Positions 18,179-27,542 of a stretch of 64,000 nucleotides of DNA are shown piece after piece. The position numbers and the translations under genes were made by a program. The notes under the pieces are model-generated. The model ran no database searches, was not told where the DNA came from, and was given only the letters and a program-made list of their open reading frames with translations. The DNA is from Paenibacillus thalictri (GTDB lineage: Bacteria > Bacillota > Bacilli > Paenibacillales > NBRC-103111). Where the stretch lies: contig NZ_SIRE01000002.1 of NCBI RefSeq assembly GCF_004307995.1, positions 186,001 through 250,000 of the forward strand, given 5' to 3'. Every line of letters begins with the position of its first letter. The stretch's first letter is position 1.

Positions 18179-20851
18179 TTAAACTTTCAGTTCCGCGAGA
18201 CGCGCCAACACTTTATCCCGCTTATCCGCGTAATCGGCCAGCTTTGCTTTCTCTTCGTCAATGACTTTGGCAGGCGCTTTGGCGACAAAACCGGCGTTGG
18301 CCAGCTTCTTTTCAATCCGCTCGACTTCGCCCATTAACGTCGCCAGCTCTTTGTTCAGACGCGCCAGCTCCTGGCCGATATCGATAAGTCCGGCGAGCGG
18401 CAAATACAACTCGGCTCCGGTCACGATGCCGGTCATCGCCTTGTCAGGCGCCGTGATCGACGGGTCGATCGAAAGCAGCGACGTGTTGCAGAACCGCTGA
18501 ATATACGTCTCGTTGCGCTGCAGAATCGCCAGGGCTTCTTCTCCGGCCGGCTTGATCAGCAGCTCGATTTTTTTGCTCATCGGCACGTTGACTTCGGCCC
18601 GGATGTTGCGCACGCTGCGAATGATGTCCATCAGCAGTTCCATTTCACGCACGGCCTCAGGCGCTTCGAAAGAAACGTCGGCTTGCGGCCACGCAGCCAG
18701 CGTAATCGTCTCTCCTTCATGCGGCAAATGCTGCCAAATTTCTTCCGAAATAAACGGCATAAACGGATGAATGAGCCGCTGTGTCCGATCGAGCACATAA
18801 GCCAGCACCGATTGCGCTTGTTTCTTCGCCGTCTCGTCCGCGCCGTACAAGCTCAGCTTGCTGAACTCAATGTACCAGTCGCACAAATCGTCCCAAATAA
18901 AGTTATACAAGAGCCGGCCGGTTTCACCGAACTCGTAGCTGTCAATCAAACGGGTTACTTCCCGCGAGGTTTCGTTCAAACGGTGCAGGATCCACCGTTC
19001 CGCTGTTCCCAGCTCGCCGGTTACATTGATTTCCTGAGCCGTAAATCCTTCCAGGTTCATTAATGCAAAACGCGACGCATTCCAAATTTTATTGGCGAAA
19101 TTGCGCGCCTGCTCAACTCTTTCCCAGCGGAAGCGCAAATCTTGACCCGGCGTGCTGCTTGTTGAAATCATAAAGCGCATCGCATCGGCGCCGTATTTCT
19201 CAATCACTTCAAGCGGATCCACACCGTTGCCAAGCGATTTGGACATCTTGCGGCCTTCCGAATCGCGCACAAGCCCGTGCATCAGCACATCTTTGAACGG
19301 AATCTGGTCGGTGAACTCAAGTCCGCTGAAAATCATCCGCGCCACCCAGAAGTAGATGATGTCATATCCTGTAACAAGCAGATCCGTCGGATAATATCTC
19401 TTCAGGTCTTCCGTCTGCTCAGGCCAGCCGAGTGTAGAGAACGGCCAAAGCGCCGAGGAGAACCAGGTGTCGAGCACGTCTTCGTCCTGCCGCAGCTTGC
19501 TTCCGGAGCAATGCGGGCAGGTATGCGCGTCATCGCGGGAAACGATCACTTCACCGCAATCCTCGCAATGCCATGCCGGAATCCGGTGCCCCCACCACAG
19601 CTGGCGGGAAATACACCAGTCGCGTACATTTTCGATCCAATTCAAATAGATTTTCTCAAACCGGTCGGGTACAAAATTAACGCCGTTTCCGGCTTTCTGC
19701 GCTTCAATCGCCCGGTCGGCGAGCGGTTTCATCTTAACGAACCATTGCGTCGACAAATACGGCTCTACGACGGCTCCGCTGCGCTCGCTGTGACCTACCT
19801 GGTGCACGTGCTCTTCGATTTTGACCAGTACGCCAAGCTCCTTCATGTCGGCAACGATTTGCTTGCGGCAGGCAAAACGGTCCTGCCCTTGATATTGCCC
19901 GGCATTGGCGTTCATCGTCCCGGATTCGTCCATGACCAGCACCTGCGGCAAATCGTGGCGTTTGCCGACCTCGAAGTCATTCGGGTCATGCGCAGGCGTA
20001 ATCTTCACAGCGCCGCTGCCGAAATCCTTCTCGACGTACTCGTCGGCGATGACGGGAATTTCCCGGCCGATAATCGGCAGCACGAGCATTTTGCCGATCA
20101 TGTGCTTATAACGCTCATCCTCCGGATGAACCGCAACGGCGGTATCGCCGAGCATCGTCTCCGGACGCGTCGTAGCGACAATAATCGAGCCGCTGCCGTC
20201 CTTAAGCGGATAACGCAGATGATACAGATTCCCCTGCACTTCCTTATATTCCACTTCGATATCGGACAACGCGGTGCGGGCCGCAGGGTCCCAGTTGATG
20301 ATGTATTTGCCGCGGTAAATGAGGCCTTTTTCATAAAGTCTGACAAATACTTCGCGCACCGCGCGCGACAGCCCTTCGTCAAGCGTAAAGCGTTCGCGGG
20401 AATAATCCAGCGAGAAGCCCATCTTGGCCCACTGCTCGCGGATAGTGTTGTTATAGTCCTCTTTCCATTGCCATACTTTCTCCAAAAACTTCTCGCGGCC
20501 CAGGTCATAACGTGTTGTGCCGCTTTCTTCCCGCAGCTTCTGCTCGACCTTCGTTTGCGTGGCGATGCCCGCATGGTCGGAGCCCGGCAGCCAAAGCGCG
20601 TCAAACCCTTGCATCCGCTTGAAGCGAATCATGATATCCTGCAGCGTAAAATCAAGCGCATGCCCGATATGCAGCATGCCCGTAACGTTCGGCGGCGGAA
20701 TGACAATCGTATATTTCGGCGCGTCCAAGCGCTGGCCCGCCTTGAAATATTGGCCTTTCAACCAATACTCATACCATTTCTTCTCGGCTTCCTTGGGATC
20801 GTATGTCGTCGGCATCGCCGAAGACTGCTTTGCGTCCTTCACTTCTTCCAT
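18179..20851 (-). CDS. valS: Valyl-tRNA synthetase
   Basis: Class I aminoacyl-tRNA synthetase that charges tRNA-Val and edits mischarged Thr. About 890 residues: HIGH signature as HIGHA in [14 protein letters not shown], the CP1 editing domain (about 150-350), a zinc-like knuckle (CEDCG ... CPHCSG) near 430, the KMSKS loop in [14 protein letters not shown] near 530, an anticodon domain, and a C-terminal coiled coil rich in K/E/L (from about 825). The ATG at 20851 has GAGGG 7 nt upstream. It is preceded by a T-box leader and a strong promoter. Confidence 0.97.
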   Translation of the reverse strand: MEEVKDAKQSSAMPTTYDPKEAEKKWYEYWLKGQYFKAGQRLDAPKYTIVIPPPNVTGMLHIGHALDFTLQDIMIRFKRMQGFDALWLPGSDHAGIATQTKVEQKLREESGTTRYDLGREKFLEKVWQWKEDYNNTIREQWAKMGFSLDYSRERFTLDEGLSRAVREVFVRLYEKGLIYRGKYIINWDPAARTALSDIEVEYKEVQGNLYHLRYPLKDGSGSIIVATTRPETMLGDTAVAVHPEDERYKHMIGKMLVLPIIGREIPVIADEYVEKDFGSGAVKITPAHDPNDFEVGKRHDLPQVLVMDESGTMNANAGQYQGQDRFACRKQIVADMKELGVLVKIEEHVHQVGHSERSGAVVEPYLSTQWFVKMKPLADRAIEAQKAGNGVNFVPDRFEKIYLNWIENVRDWCISRQLWWGHRIPAWHCEDCGEVIVSRDDAHTCPHCSGSKLRQDEDVLDTWFSSALWPFSTLGWPEQTEDLKRYYPTDLLVTGYDIIYFWVARMIFSGLEFTDQIPFKDVLMHGLVRDSEGRKMSKSLGNGVDPLEVIEKYGADAMRFMISTSSTPGQDLRFRWERVEQARNFANKIWNASRFALMNLEGFTAQEINVTGELGTAERWILHRLNETSREVTRLIDSYEFGETGRLLYNFIWDDLCDWYIEFSKLSLYGADETAKKQAQSVLAYVLDRTQRLIHPFMPFISEEIWQHLPHEGETITLAAWPQADVSFEAPEAVREMELLMDIIRSVRNIRAEVNVPMSKKIELLIKPAGEEALAILQRNETYIQRFCNTSLLSIDPSITAPDKAMTGIVTGAELYLPLAGLIDIGQELARLNKELATLMGEVERIEKKLANAGFVAKAPAKVIDEEKAKLADYADKRDKVLARLAELKV

Positions 20852-20924
20852 CAATAAACCCTCGCTTTCAGCGTCTAAATATTTACCTTATAAGCCGGTA
20901 TATATACCGCAGGCGCGCAGCGTT

Positions 20925-21213
20925 CTCCCGCCCCAGAAACAAAAAAAATCCTTGCGCCGCAAAGGACGAAAGGATGTGCTTCCGTGGTACCACCTTCATT
21001 TCGCACACAGGATGTATCCTGAGCACGACACTCAACCTGATAACGGCAGTAACCGGCTTTCGTCCAAGCGAGTGATCGCCGGGCGTCAGCAACTCCAGAG
21101 CGACTTCGGCAGTTACATCCTGCGGAACCTTCCAGCTCACTTGAGCTCCGCTCTCTGAAGGGTTGGCTGCTTACTACTCTCTTTCCACGTTTTTCAACAT
21201 ATCATTCCATTAA
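20925..21213 (-). promoter_or_regulatory. Valine T-box leader of valS
   Basis: The T-box AAGGTGGTACCACGG reads on the minus strand at 20996-20982. The terminator stem (GTCCTTTGC / GCAAGGA) and a run of eight T follow at about 20970-20939. In stem I, a GAAGTCG loop places a likely GTC (Val) specifier at 21104-21102, between paired AGAG and CTCT arms. Uncharged tRNA-Val would permit read-through into valS. Confidence 0.9.
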
Positions 21214-21219
21214 TTTAAT

Positions 21220-21248
21220 ATATTAAACGACATTATGGGGCGAGTCAA
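21220..21248 (-). promoter_or_regulatory. Sigma-A promoter of valS
   Basis: On the minus strand TTGACT (21248-21243), a 17-nt spacer and TAATAT (21225-21220). The predicted start falls about 7 nt further, right at the beginning of the T-box stem I. Confidence 0.75.
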
Positions 21249-21338
21249 TATTTAGTCGCCCAAAACAGCTATATCTACATCATATCCATCATAGTACCCT
21301 TCATAAACTGGTAATGGCAGATTTTTTTATGGAGACCG

Positions 21339-21470
21339 CTGCTTCCGGAGCCAGTTTTTGCTGGCGCAAAAACTTTTTAGCCCATGCTTCCGACGCCAGT
21401 TTTTGCTGGCGCAAAAACTTTTTAGCCCATGCTTCCGATGCCAGTTTTTGCTGGCGCAAAAACTTTTAGG
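21339..21470 (+). repeat. Three tandem 45-bp hairpin repeats ending at a ribosome site
   Basis: Three copies of a 45-bp unit (ATGCTTCCGA, then GCCAGTTTTTGCTGGC, then GCAAAAACTTTTTAG). Each can fold as GCCAG/CTGGC or, alternatively, AGTTTTTGC/GCAAAAACT; the two stems exclude each other. The first copy is diverged at its left end. The last copy runs straight into the AGGAG ribosome site (21468-21472) of the small gene at 21481. Confidence 0.85.
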
Positions 21471-21480
21471 AGTGAGTGCG

Positions 21481-21645
21481 ATGAACAAATGGTGGTACAG
21501 CATCAGGTACACGGTCAAAAGCGTGTTGTTTCCGCTCATATGCGTTCAGTTTGTGCGAACCCTGCTGCTGCCGACGGGACTCGACGTATTTATTTTATTT
21601 GCGCTTTTTCTGCTGTATCTTGGTTTTCTGCTTGGCGTCTATTGA
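21481..21645 (+). CDS. Small hydrophobic membrane protein (54 residues)
   Basis: A short protein with a basic, aromatic start (MNKWWYSIRYTVKS) followed by two hydrophobic stretches (about 14-31 and 34-53) joined by LPTG, suggesting two membrane spans. It is real rather than chance because AGGAG sits 8 nt before the ATG and a terminator follows 30 nt after the stop. The three tandem hairpin repeats directly upstream probably affect its translation. I do not recognise the family. Confidence 0.65.
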   Translation: MNKWWYSIRYTVKSVLFPLICVQFVRTLLLPTGLDVFILFALFLLYLGFLLGVY

Positions 21646-21673
21646 TCTTCTCCTTCCTTGCCCTCATCGGGAA

Positions 21674-21717
21674 CGCAAAAAAAGCCGGCAGCTTGTCGCC
21701 AAGTACCGGCTTATTTT
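21674..21717. terminator. Bidirectional terminator
   Basis: AAGCCGG and CCGGCTT pair around a 17-nt loop, with A-rich and T-rich flanks. It separates the 54-residue gene (+) from the spoVID gene (-), which converge. Confidence 0.8.
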
Positions 21718-21725
21718 GTCTGCAT

Positions 21726-22820
21726 TTATTTAACGGGAATACGGACAACTTGCCCGACGTTTACCTGGTGTTCCGTCAACCGGTTAAAAATCGCGATTTC
21801 CCGCGGATTCAATTCATAACGTTTGGCGATGGATTCGAGCGTTTCGTCCTTCTGGACGATGTACATCCTCAGCTTCCGGAACTGCTGCTGGTCGGAAACA
21901 GAACTGAGCAGCACCTTCTTCCATTCCAAAGCATCCGCAGATGGAGCTTCGCTTGCTGCCTGCTCGGGAACCGCCTGCTTCCTGTTCGTATCCGACGGGG
22001 ACGAGCCCGGTGCGTGAATCAGCGATTTTAAACCGTAAACTTTTTGTTCCTCCGCTTCTTGGCCGCCTTTGCTGCCGAAAGCGATTTTCATCTCTTTCTT
22101 TTCTTCGGAGTAAACGGCTTGCTGGTCCGGCGAAGCGTTGTTCGCGCCGTTCGGGACTACTTCCACAACTGCCGCAGATACATGAAACAACGAGTCTTCC
22201 TGTTCTTCAGGATCAAGCTCGTATTCCATATTCGCTTCTTCTTCAGCCGCCTCGGCTTCCGGTTCTTTGGGTTCCTCCGCCGCCTCTTGCTGTCCTGGAA
22301 CCATCCCCGGGAAAAAACCGCTGTACGTCGGCTCTTCCGCCCGAATCTGCTGCTGTGCCGGCTGCTGCGGAGCGGCGGCGGTCAGACGCTCCTCGGCTTC
22401 ATGAATAAAAATAACTTCTTCTTCCGACTGCTGCCAAATGTCCGGCTGCGCTTCCCGGGCATCGATGCCGTTTAAAGAAAGCACGCCCGTCACGTTTAAA
22501 CTGCGGGTAGATAGCAGATCCACGTCGAAATTTTCAATATCTACCGTAATTTCCCCGACATTGCCCACCCGGTTTAGAGGCAGCGTAATTTCCACGGGAA
22601 TCAAGTGTTCCAACGTGCGGTTCGCCGTATTTTGCTCATCGACATACGATCCGTTGAGCAGCAAGTTCCCTCTGAGCACGGCTTCTTCGCCTTGCTGCAT
22701 CACTTGAATGTGGGGAACAAGCTCCACCTCGTCCAACTCTTTTATACCTAATATGCCTTCAGGTAAATGCACTCGTTCGTAAATGTCGAAGCGCAGGCCA
22801 TGATGATGTTCGCTAACCAT
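21726..22820 (-). CDS. spoVID: Stage VI sporulation protein D (LysM domain)
   Basis: Spore coat morphogenetic protein of 364 residues. The N-terminal ~130 residues (FDIYERVHLPEGILGIKELDEVELVPHIQV ... IPVEITLPLNRV) form the SpoVID/SipL-like beta domain. An acidic, Glu/Ala-rich disordered middle (about 150-300) follows, and residues 315-364 are a LysM domain (YIVQKDETLESIAKRYEL ... VNVGQVVRIPV). In Bacillus it encases the forespore with coat proteins through SafA. The start has GGGGAGGAC upstream. Position between hem genes and valS matches Bacillales. Confidence 0.88.
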   Translation of the reverse strand: MVSEHHHGLRFDIYERVHLPEGILGIKELDEVELVPHIQVMQQGEEAVLRGNLLLNGSYVDEQNTANRTLEHLIPVEITLPLNRVGNVGEITVDIENFDVDLLSTRSLNVTGVLSLNGIDAREAQPDIWQQSEEEVIFIHEAEERLTAAAPQQPAQQQIRAEEPTYSGFFPGMVPGQQEAAEEPKEPEAEAAEEEANMEYELDPEEQEDSLFHVSAAVVEVVPNGANNASPDQQAVYSEEKKEMKIAFGSKGGQEAEEQKVYGLKSLIHAPGSSPSDTNRKQAVPEQAASEAPSADALEWKKVLLSSVSDQQQFRKLRMYIVQKDETLESIAKRYELNPREIAIFNRLTEHQVNVGQVVRIPVK

Positions 22821-22926
22821 AAGTCCTCCCCTCCCGGAATCATCCTGTGCAATCGCAATGGAATGAAATCCTGCCTGATTGTTTGACTCTCTGTCTATGT
22901 ATATGGCTCCGGAAGGGTAGGCATGA

Positions 22927-23766
22927 CTATAATTTTTGCAAATTGCTCGCTAGCTGCGCCATATCGTCGGGCCAAGGCGCTTCCACAATTATCAACTCTT
23001 GAGTAAACGGATGCGAGAATGACAGCGATTCGCCGTGCAACGCCTGGCGCTGTATGCCAAGGGGCTTCCCGCCGTAAAGCTCGTCTCCCAGCAGCGGGTG
23101 TCCCAAATAACTCATATGCACCCGGATTTGATGTGTTCTGCCGGTCGATAACCGCAATCTGACGATAGCGGCGTCTTGGTATTGTTCGGCTACTTCATAA
23201 TGCGTCACCGCAGGCTCCCCGGTTGGAGATACCCGCCGCCGCGAAGCGTGATGCCGGTCTTTGCCGATCGGCGCGTCAATCGTATCTTTCTTTTTTCTCA
23301 GCCGTCCGTGCACGATCGCCGCATAAGCGCGAGAGATCGATTTTTCCCGCATATCGCGGTCAAGCAGCAGCTGCGCCCATTCGTTCTTAGCGTACAGCAC
23401 CGGCCCTGTCGTATCTTCGTCAAGCCGGTGAATATGCCTCACCTTGCAGACCTGCCCTGTCGATTCATAGTGAAACGCCACGGCATTATCAAGCGTGTCC
23501 GTTTCTCCCGGCAGCGTCGGATGCACCTTCATCCCCGCCGGTTTATATGCGATCAGACAAAAATCGTCCTCAAACAACACTTCTAGCTGCATATAATGCG
23601 GCATACAATGAAGTGGCTCTTCGGGAAACAACCGCAGCAATACTTTGCCCGGCTTCTCCATCATACCTCCATGTTGCCTTAATTTATGTAGCAGCTTTGG
23701 AGGAACATCCAGCTGTGTGCCGGCGGGATGCTCCAGCCATTCTCCCTTGCGTTTCCAGCCTGTCAT
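22927..23766 (-). CDS. RluA-family pseudouridine synthase
   Basis: Converts specific uridines of rRNA or tRNA to pseudouridine. It has 279 residues with the catalytic motif HRLDEDTTGPVLYAKN (catalytic Asp), the R-x-Y-x-A-I-V element (SRAYAAIVHG) and the C-terminal RLSTGRTHQIRVHMSYLGHPLLGDELYGG block. Usual family members have HRLDxxTSG; here TSG is TTG. The start ATG overlaps the stop of a 53-residue membrane protein gene by 4 nt. The RNA target is not predictable. Confidence 0.93.
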   Translation of the reverse strand: MTGWKRKGEWLEHPAGTQLDVPPKLLHKLRQHGGMMEKPGKVLLRLFPEEPLHCMPHYMQLEVLFEDDFCLIAYKPAGMKVHPTLPGETDTLDNAVAFHYESTGQVCKVRHIHRLDEDTTGPVLYAKNEWAQLLLDRDMREKSISRAYAAIVHGRLRKKKDTIDAPIGKDRHHASRRRVSPTGEPAVTHYEVAEQYQDAAIVRLRLSTGRTHQIRVHMSYLGHPLLGDELYGGKPLGIQRQALHGESLSFSHPFTQELIIVEAPWPDDMAQLASNLQKL

Positions 23767-23924
23767 GGCAACCTCTTCTCCGCATCTTCCCGTATATTGC
23801 GGCGATATATCGCTGCATCCCTATAAGCCAGGACAACAATCACAGCGAGAACCGCCAAAAAAAACGCAGCTACCCCATAGACCTCCAGCGTAATACCGAA
23901 ATAACTGTACCTGCTTACATCCAT
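23763..23924 (-). CDS. 53-residue single-span membrane protein coupled to rluA-type gene
   Basis: Short gene: MDVSRYSYFGITLEVYG, a hydrophobic helix (about 17-34, VAAFFLAVLAVIVVLAY), then a charged tail rich in R, E and D. Evidence that it is real: GGGGG 8 nt before the ATG, one clear TM helix with a basic cytoplasmic side, and an ATGA overlap of its stop with the RluA-family start, which implies translational coupling. Two tandem hairpin repeats end at its ribosome site. No family recognised. Confidence 0.65.
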   Translation of the reverse strand: MDVSRYSYFGITLEVYGVAAFFLAVLAVIVVLAYRDAAIYRRNIREDAEKRLP

Positions 23925-23936
23925 GATTATGGCCCC

Positions 23937-24016
23937 CTAAGAACTTTGCTCAGCAAAGTTCACTTCGTAAGCATTCAACTAAGAACTTTGCTCAGCAAAG
24001 TTCACTTCGTAAGCAT
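23937..24016 (-). repeat. Two tandem 38-bp hairpin repeats ending at a ribosome site
   Basis: On the minus strand each unit reads ATGCTTACGAAGTGA, then the hairpin AACTTTGC-tga-GCAAAGTT, then CTTAG. The copies are 23979-24016 and 23937-23974. The last bases of the distal copy form the TTAGGGGG ribosome site of the 53-residue gene. A third copy occurs at 61849-61886. Confidence 0.9.
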
Positions 24017-24194
24017 TTCCAAAGTTTGGCGCAAAAAATTGGCTCCGAAAGCGCTCCAAATACCATAAAGTAGCGTCACTGGGCAGTCTACCACACTACT
24101 AAATCGATATTCAATATGATAGAATAAAATAATATGTCGTTTCATGTAAACACAATCTGGCTTCACATACTTGATTAATGGGAGAGGAATCCGC

Positions 24195-26012
24195 TTGAGC
24201 ACGGATACACATTTTTGGCATGCGACGAAAAACCAGATCCGACATTGGAGCTGGTTCAAAAAACTGCTTTGGATCGTCGCGATACTCACTTTTACGACAT
24301 CCAGCTTTTTGTTCTTGACGCCTCAGGGCAGCAGCATCCGCGAATTTTTGGCGGAAACCGTCATTACAACACAGCACAGAGACTGGGCTTGGATTTTTGT
24401 CGGAGCCGAGCAGCGCGACTATATGGTCCGCAAGCTGCAGGAATCGTACGATCTGGCCGCTGAAGAAAAGCAGGACATCGGACTGATTCACCACAGCAGC
24501 ACCAAGGCCCAAACAAGGCTCAACCGTTCCATTGATGACCTGATTAAAGTTGAGGACATTTCGGGTACGTTCTGGAAGGGCAAAAAGATGTATGTATACG
24601 ACCCGTCTACTATAAAAATCATGACTCCCGCCAAAGCCGGCGAAGGGGAAAGAATTACTTCCATGGTGCAAAGAACCGGCGCGGTCGCCGGTGTAAATGC
24701 AGGCGGATTTGTCGATCCGGACGGTTTGGGCAACGGTTTTGCCCCAATCGGCTTTATTATTGCCGGCAGCGACATTATCTATACCGACCAGGACGGCAGC
24801 GTGCCGCAGCATACTGTCGGGTTCACCAAAGAAGGAACGCTCGTTATCGGGAAATACGATATATTCGAATTGAGAAAAATGGGCGTATCGGAAGCCGCGA
24901 TGTTTTATCCGCGCGTTATCGCAAACGGCAAAGCGCTGATTACCAGCGGTGACGGCGGTTGGGGACGCGGTCCGCGTACGGCGGTTGGCCAAAAAGCCGA
25001 CGGTACGGTCATATTTATCGTCATTGACGGCAGACAAGCATCCAGCGTTGGCGCTACCTTAAAGGAAGTTCAGGATTTGCTGCTGGAAGAAGGCTGCATC
25101 AACGCCGGTTTCCTCGACGGAGGCGCATCCTCCGAACTCGTCGTGGACGGCAAACTTGTGACCAAACCGTCAAGCCGGTACGGCGAGCGCCGCTTGCCTT
25201 CCGCATTTTTGATCTATGACCATCCGGAAGATATTCAAGCCAACCGCGTATGGGACGGCGTCGACAAAATCGATCCGGGCGGCGCTTACGACCATCCCGA
25301 CTTTTTACGGGAACAAGCGCAAATTAAGGCTAATCAGGCGAAAAATCCGACGCCGGCGACGCCTCCAAAGCAAGAAACGACAACTCCGGTTAATACGGAG
25401 AAAAATACGGATAACGATACTAAGACCAACGAAACAGGTACCAAAACAAACGACGGCTCCAAGACGCCGGCCAAACCGGGAGGAACAACGGAAACCAAAC
25501 CCGGTGAAACCGATGCGAGCGGCAAACCGGTTACAGGTACGGGAACGCCGGCAGGAACCGGGCAAACCGGCAATACTTCGGTACCTCAGACCGGGAAACC
25601 TGCGACCGGAGGAACAACCGCTCCTAACGGTTCAGGCGCTGCCGGAGGCCAGACACAACCAAACCAAAACGGCGGCGGCAACACAGGCGCGGGGGGAACA
25701 ACCGGCAATCCGTCAACCGGGCAACCGGCAGCAGGGACTGGAGCGGCAGGCTCCGGCGGATCAACCACTCCGCCGGCGACGGGCACTACGCCGTTGCCAA
25801 GCGGTGTAACGCCGATCGGACCTAAAACGGATGGCTCCGGCCCAGGAGCCGGCACAACGACAACACCACCGGCACCGTCGAAACCGGCAACGGGCGCAAC
25901 CTCAGCGGAAAACGGCGCTGCAGGCGCACAAACGCCTGCTCAGACCACCGCCAACAATCAGCAAAGCGGCGGTTCCTCACAAACCGAAACACCGGCAAAA
26001 ACGACGCCGTAA
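24195..26012 (+). CDS. Phosphodiester glycosidase (NAGPA) domain protein with low-complexity tail
   Basis: Membrane-anchored protein of about 605 residues. One TM helix near residues 24-43 (LLWIVAILTFTTSSFLFLT), a helical linker, and an NAGPA domain (about 95-340) with GVNAGGFVDPDG, GRGPRTAVGQKADGTVIFIVIDGRQ and FLDGGASSELVVDG. Such domains cleave sugar phosphodiesters in exopolysaccharide or wall metabolism. The last ~240 residues are Pro/Thr/Gly/Ala/Asn-rich and disordered. TTG at 24195 is taken as start: GGGAGAGGA precedes it by 6 nt. A bidirectional terminator follows. Confidence 0.85.
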   Translation: MSTDTHFWHATKNQIRHWSWFKKLLWIVAILTFTTSSFLFLTPQGSSIREFLAETVITTQHRDWAWIFVGAEQRDYMVRKLQESYDLAAEEKQDIGLIHHSSTKAQTRLNRSIDDLIKVEDISGTFWKGKKMYVYDPSTIKIMTPAKAGEGERITSMVQRTGAVAGVNAGGFVDPDGLGNGFAPIGFIIAGSDIIYTDQDGSVPQHTVGFTKEGTLVIGKYDIFELRKMGVSEAAMFYPRVIANGKALITSGDGGWGRGPRTAVGQKADGTVIFIVIDGRQASSVGATLKEVQDLLLEEGCINAGFLDGGASSELVVDGKLVTKPSSRYGERRLPSAFLIYDHPEDIQANRVWDGVDKIDPGGAYDHPDFLREQAQIKANQAKNPTPATPPKQETTTPVNTEKNTDNDTKTNETGTKTNDGSKTPAKPGGTTETKPGETDASGKPVTGTGTPAGTGQTGNTSVPQTGKPATGGTTAPNGSGAAGGQTQPNQNGGGNTGAGGTTGNPSTGQPAAGTGAAGSGGSTTPPATGTTPLPSGVTPIGPKTDGSGPGAGTTTTPPAPSKPATGATSAENGAAGAQTPAQTTANNQQSGGSSQTETPAKTTP

Positions 26013-26031
26013 CATACCTTAGCAAGAACTT

Positions 26032-26076
26032 AAAAAAGCTTCCCTCACCTCGTAGGTGAAGGAAGCTTTTTCTATA
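26032..26076. terminator. Bidirectional terminator
   Basis: AAGCTTCCCTCACCT and AGGTGAAGGAAGCTT pair around CGT, with A6 and T5 flanks. It ends the glycosidase gene (+) and hemL (-). Confidence 0.88.
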
Positions 26077-26117
26077 TTTGCCGTGGAACCACTTAATGAC
26101 TTTGGTGGATTATTCCA

Positions 26118-27416
26118 TTAAAGTCCCTTTAAAACGCTGCGATGAGCTTCAATGGTCCGGTCAATAATCGCGTCCGTGTGCACCGTTGAAATAAACATAC
26201 CTTCATATTGGGACGGCGCAATCGATACTCCGGCGTCAAGCAATCCGCCAAAATAACGGGAAAATTTCTCGCTGTCGGCAAGTTTTGCCGTCTCGTAGTT
26301 TACCACTTGGCTGTCTGTAAAGAAAGGACACAACATCGAACCTACACGGTTAATCGTGCAAGCAATCCCCAGTTCCTCGCTGTTCGCGCGGAAACCCGCT
26401 TCCAGACGGGCGGAGAGCCGCTCCAGTTCTTCATAGACACCGGGTTGTCCCAGCAGCTGCAGAGTGGTATATCCCGCGGCCATCGCCAGCGGATTACCCG
26501 ACAAAGTACCTGCTTGATAAATCGGTCCGCTTGGCGCAATAAGCTCCATGATCTCGCGTTTTCCGCCGTAAGCGCCTACCGGCAGTCCGCCGCCGATCAC
26601 TTTGCCCATGCAAGTCAGATCGGGCTTGACTCCGTAAAGTCCTTGAGCGCTGTTCAAACCGACACGGAAACCGGTCATCACCTCATCGAAAATAAGCACG
26701 GTGCCGTATTGTTCCGTCACATCACGCAAGCCTTGAAGAAAACCGGGCTGAGGCGGAACGACGCCCATATTGCCGGCAATGGGCTCAACGATAACCGCGG
26801 CGATTTCTTCTCCGAAACGCTCAAACGCCAGCTTGACGGAATCCAGATCGTTGTACGGCACCGTAATCGTGTTCACGGCGACGTTTTCCGGCACACCCGG
26901 ACTGTCAGGCAATCCGAGAGTCGCTACGCCCGAGCCGGCTTTGATCAGCAGCGAATCGGCATGTCCATGATAACACCCTTCGAATTTAACGATTTTGCTT
27001 CTTCTCGTATAACCTCTTGCCAGACGAAGAGCGCTCATCGTCGCTTCCGTACCGGAGTTGACCATACGCACCACTTCAACGGAAGGCATCCGTTCGATGA
27101 CGAGTTTGGCCATCAGCGTCTCCAGTTCGGTCGGCGCTCCGAAACTTGTGCCTTTTTCCATCGTTTTGCGCAGCGCCTCCAGCACCTCCGGATGCGCATG
27201 GCCCACGATCAGCGGCCCCCACGAGCCGATATAATCGACATATTCGTTTCCGTCGATATCGTAAACAAGCGCACCTTCGCCTCTTTCCATATACAGTGGC
27301 GTCAATCCCACCGATTTAAACGCCCGCACCGGGCTGTTGACCCCTCCGGGAATGACCTTTTTGGCTTCCGCAAAGGCAGCCGCCGATTTCGCATCCGATC
27401 TTCTGCTCTGACTCAT
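26118..27416 (-). CDS. hemL: Glutamate-1-semialdehyde 2,1-aminomutase
   Basis: PLP enzyme that turns glutamate-1-semialdehyde into 5-aminolevulinate, the second step of the C5 heme route after HemA. 432 residues: [11 protein letters not shown] at the N-terminus, [15 protein letters not shown] (PLP phosphate), the FDEVMTGFR loop, and the Schiff-base lysine in [18 protein letters not shown]. The start at 27416 has GGAAGGATGG upstream; an ATG at 27425 lies within that ribosome site. It is separated from the other hem genes and is divergent from a Crp/Fnr regulator. Confidence 0.95.
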   Translation of the reverse strand: MSQSRRSDAKSAAAFAEAKKVIPGGVNSPVRAFKSVGLTPLYMERGEGALVYDIDGNEYVDYIGSWGPLIVGHAHPEVLEALRKTMEKGTSFGAPTELETLMAKLVIERMPSVEVVRMVNSGTEATMSALRLARGYTRRSKIVKFEGCYHGHADSLLIKAGSGVATLGLPDSPGVPENVAVNTITVPYNDLDSVKLAFERFGEEIAAVIVEPIAGNMGVVPPQPGFLQGLRDVTEQYGTVLIFDEVMTGFRVGLNSAQGLYGVKPDLTCMGKVIGGGLPVGAYGGKREIMELIAPSGPIYQAGTLSGNPLAMAAGYTTLQLLGQPGVYEELERLSARLEAGFRANSEELGIACTINRVGSMLCPFFTDSQVVNYETAKLADSEKFSRYFGGLLDAGVSIAPSQYEGMFISTVHTDAIIDRTIEAHRSVLKGL

Positions 27417-27464
27417 AAATACCATCCTTCCAACAAGATCATCTTCACAAAAATATTACCAAAA

Positions 27465-27499
27465 TTACACTTGTAATGACAGAATTCTAGATATATAAT
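27465..27499 (+). promoter_or_regulatory. Promoter of the Crp/Fnr gene with overlapping palindrome
   Basis: TTGTAA (27471-27476), a 17-nt spacer and a perfect TATAAT (27494-27499). The palindrome TTACACTTGTAA (27465-27476) covers the -35 element and lies in the divergent region shared with hemL, a fitting place for a regulator site. Confidence 0.7.
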
Positions 27500-27542
27500 A
27501 ATTCGGAACTTAAGGTTTGTTACCGGGGAAAGAGGAGAGGCC

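Noticed and set aside
19277..20857. Long open frame (526 codons) on the plus strand opposite valS
   Set aside because: Mirror of a well-supported valS frame; no ribosome site and no recognisable domain.
21339..21470. CRISPR-like array
   Set aside because: The 45-bp repeats are directly adjacent with no unique spacers, and no cas genes are present.
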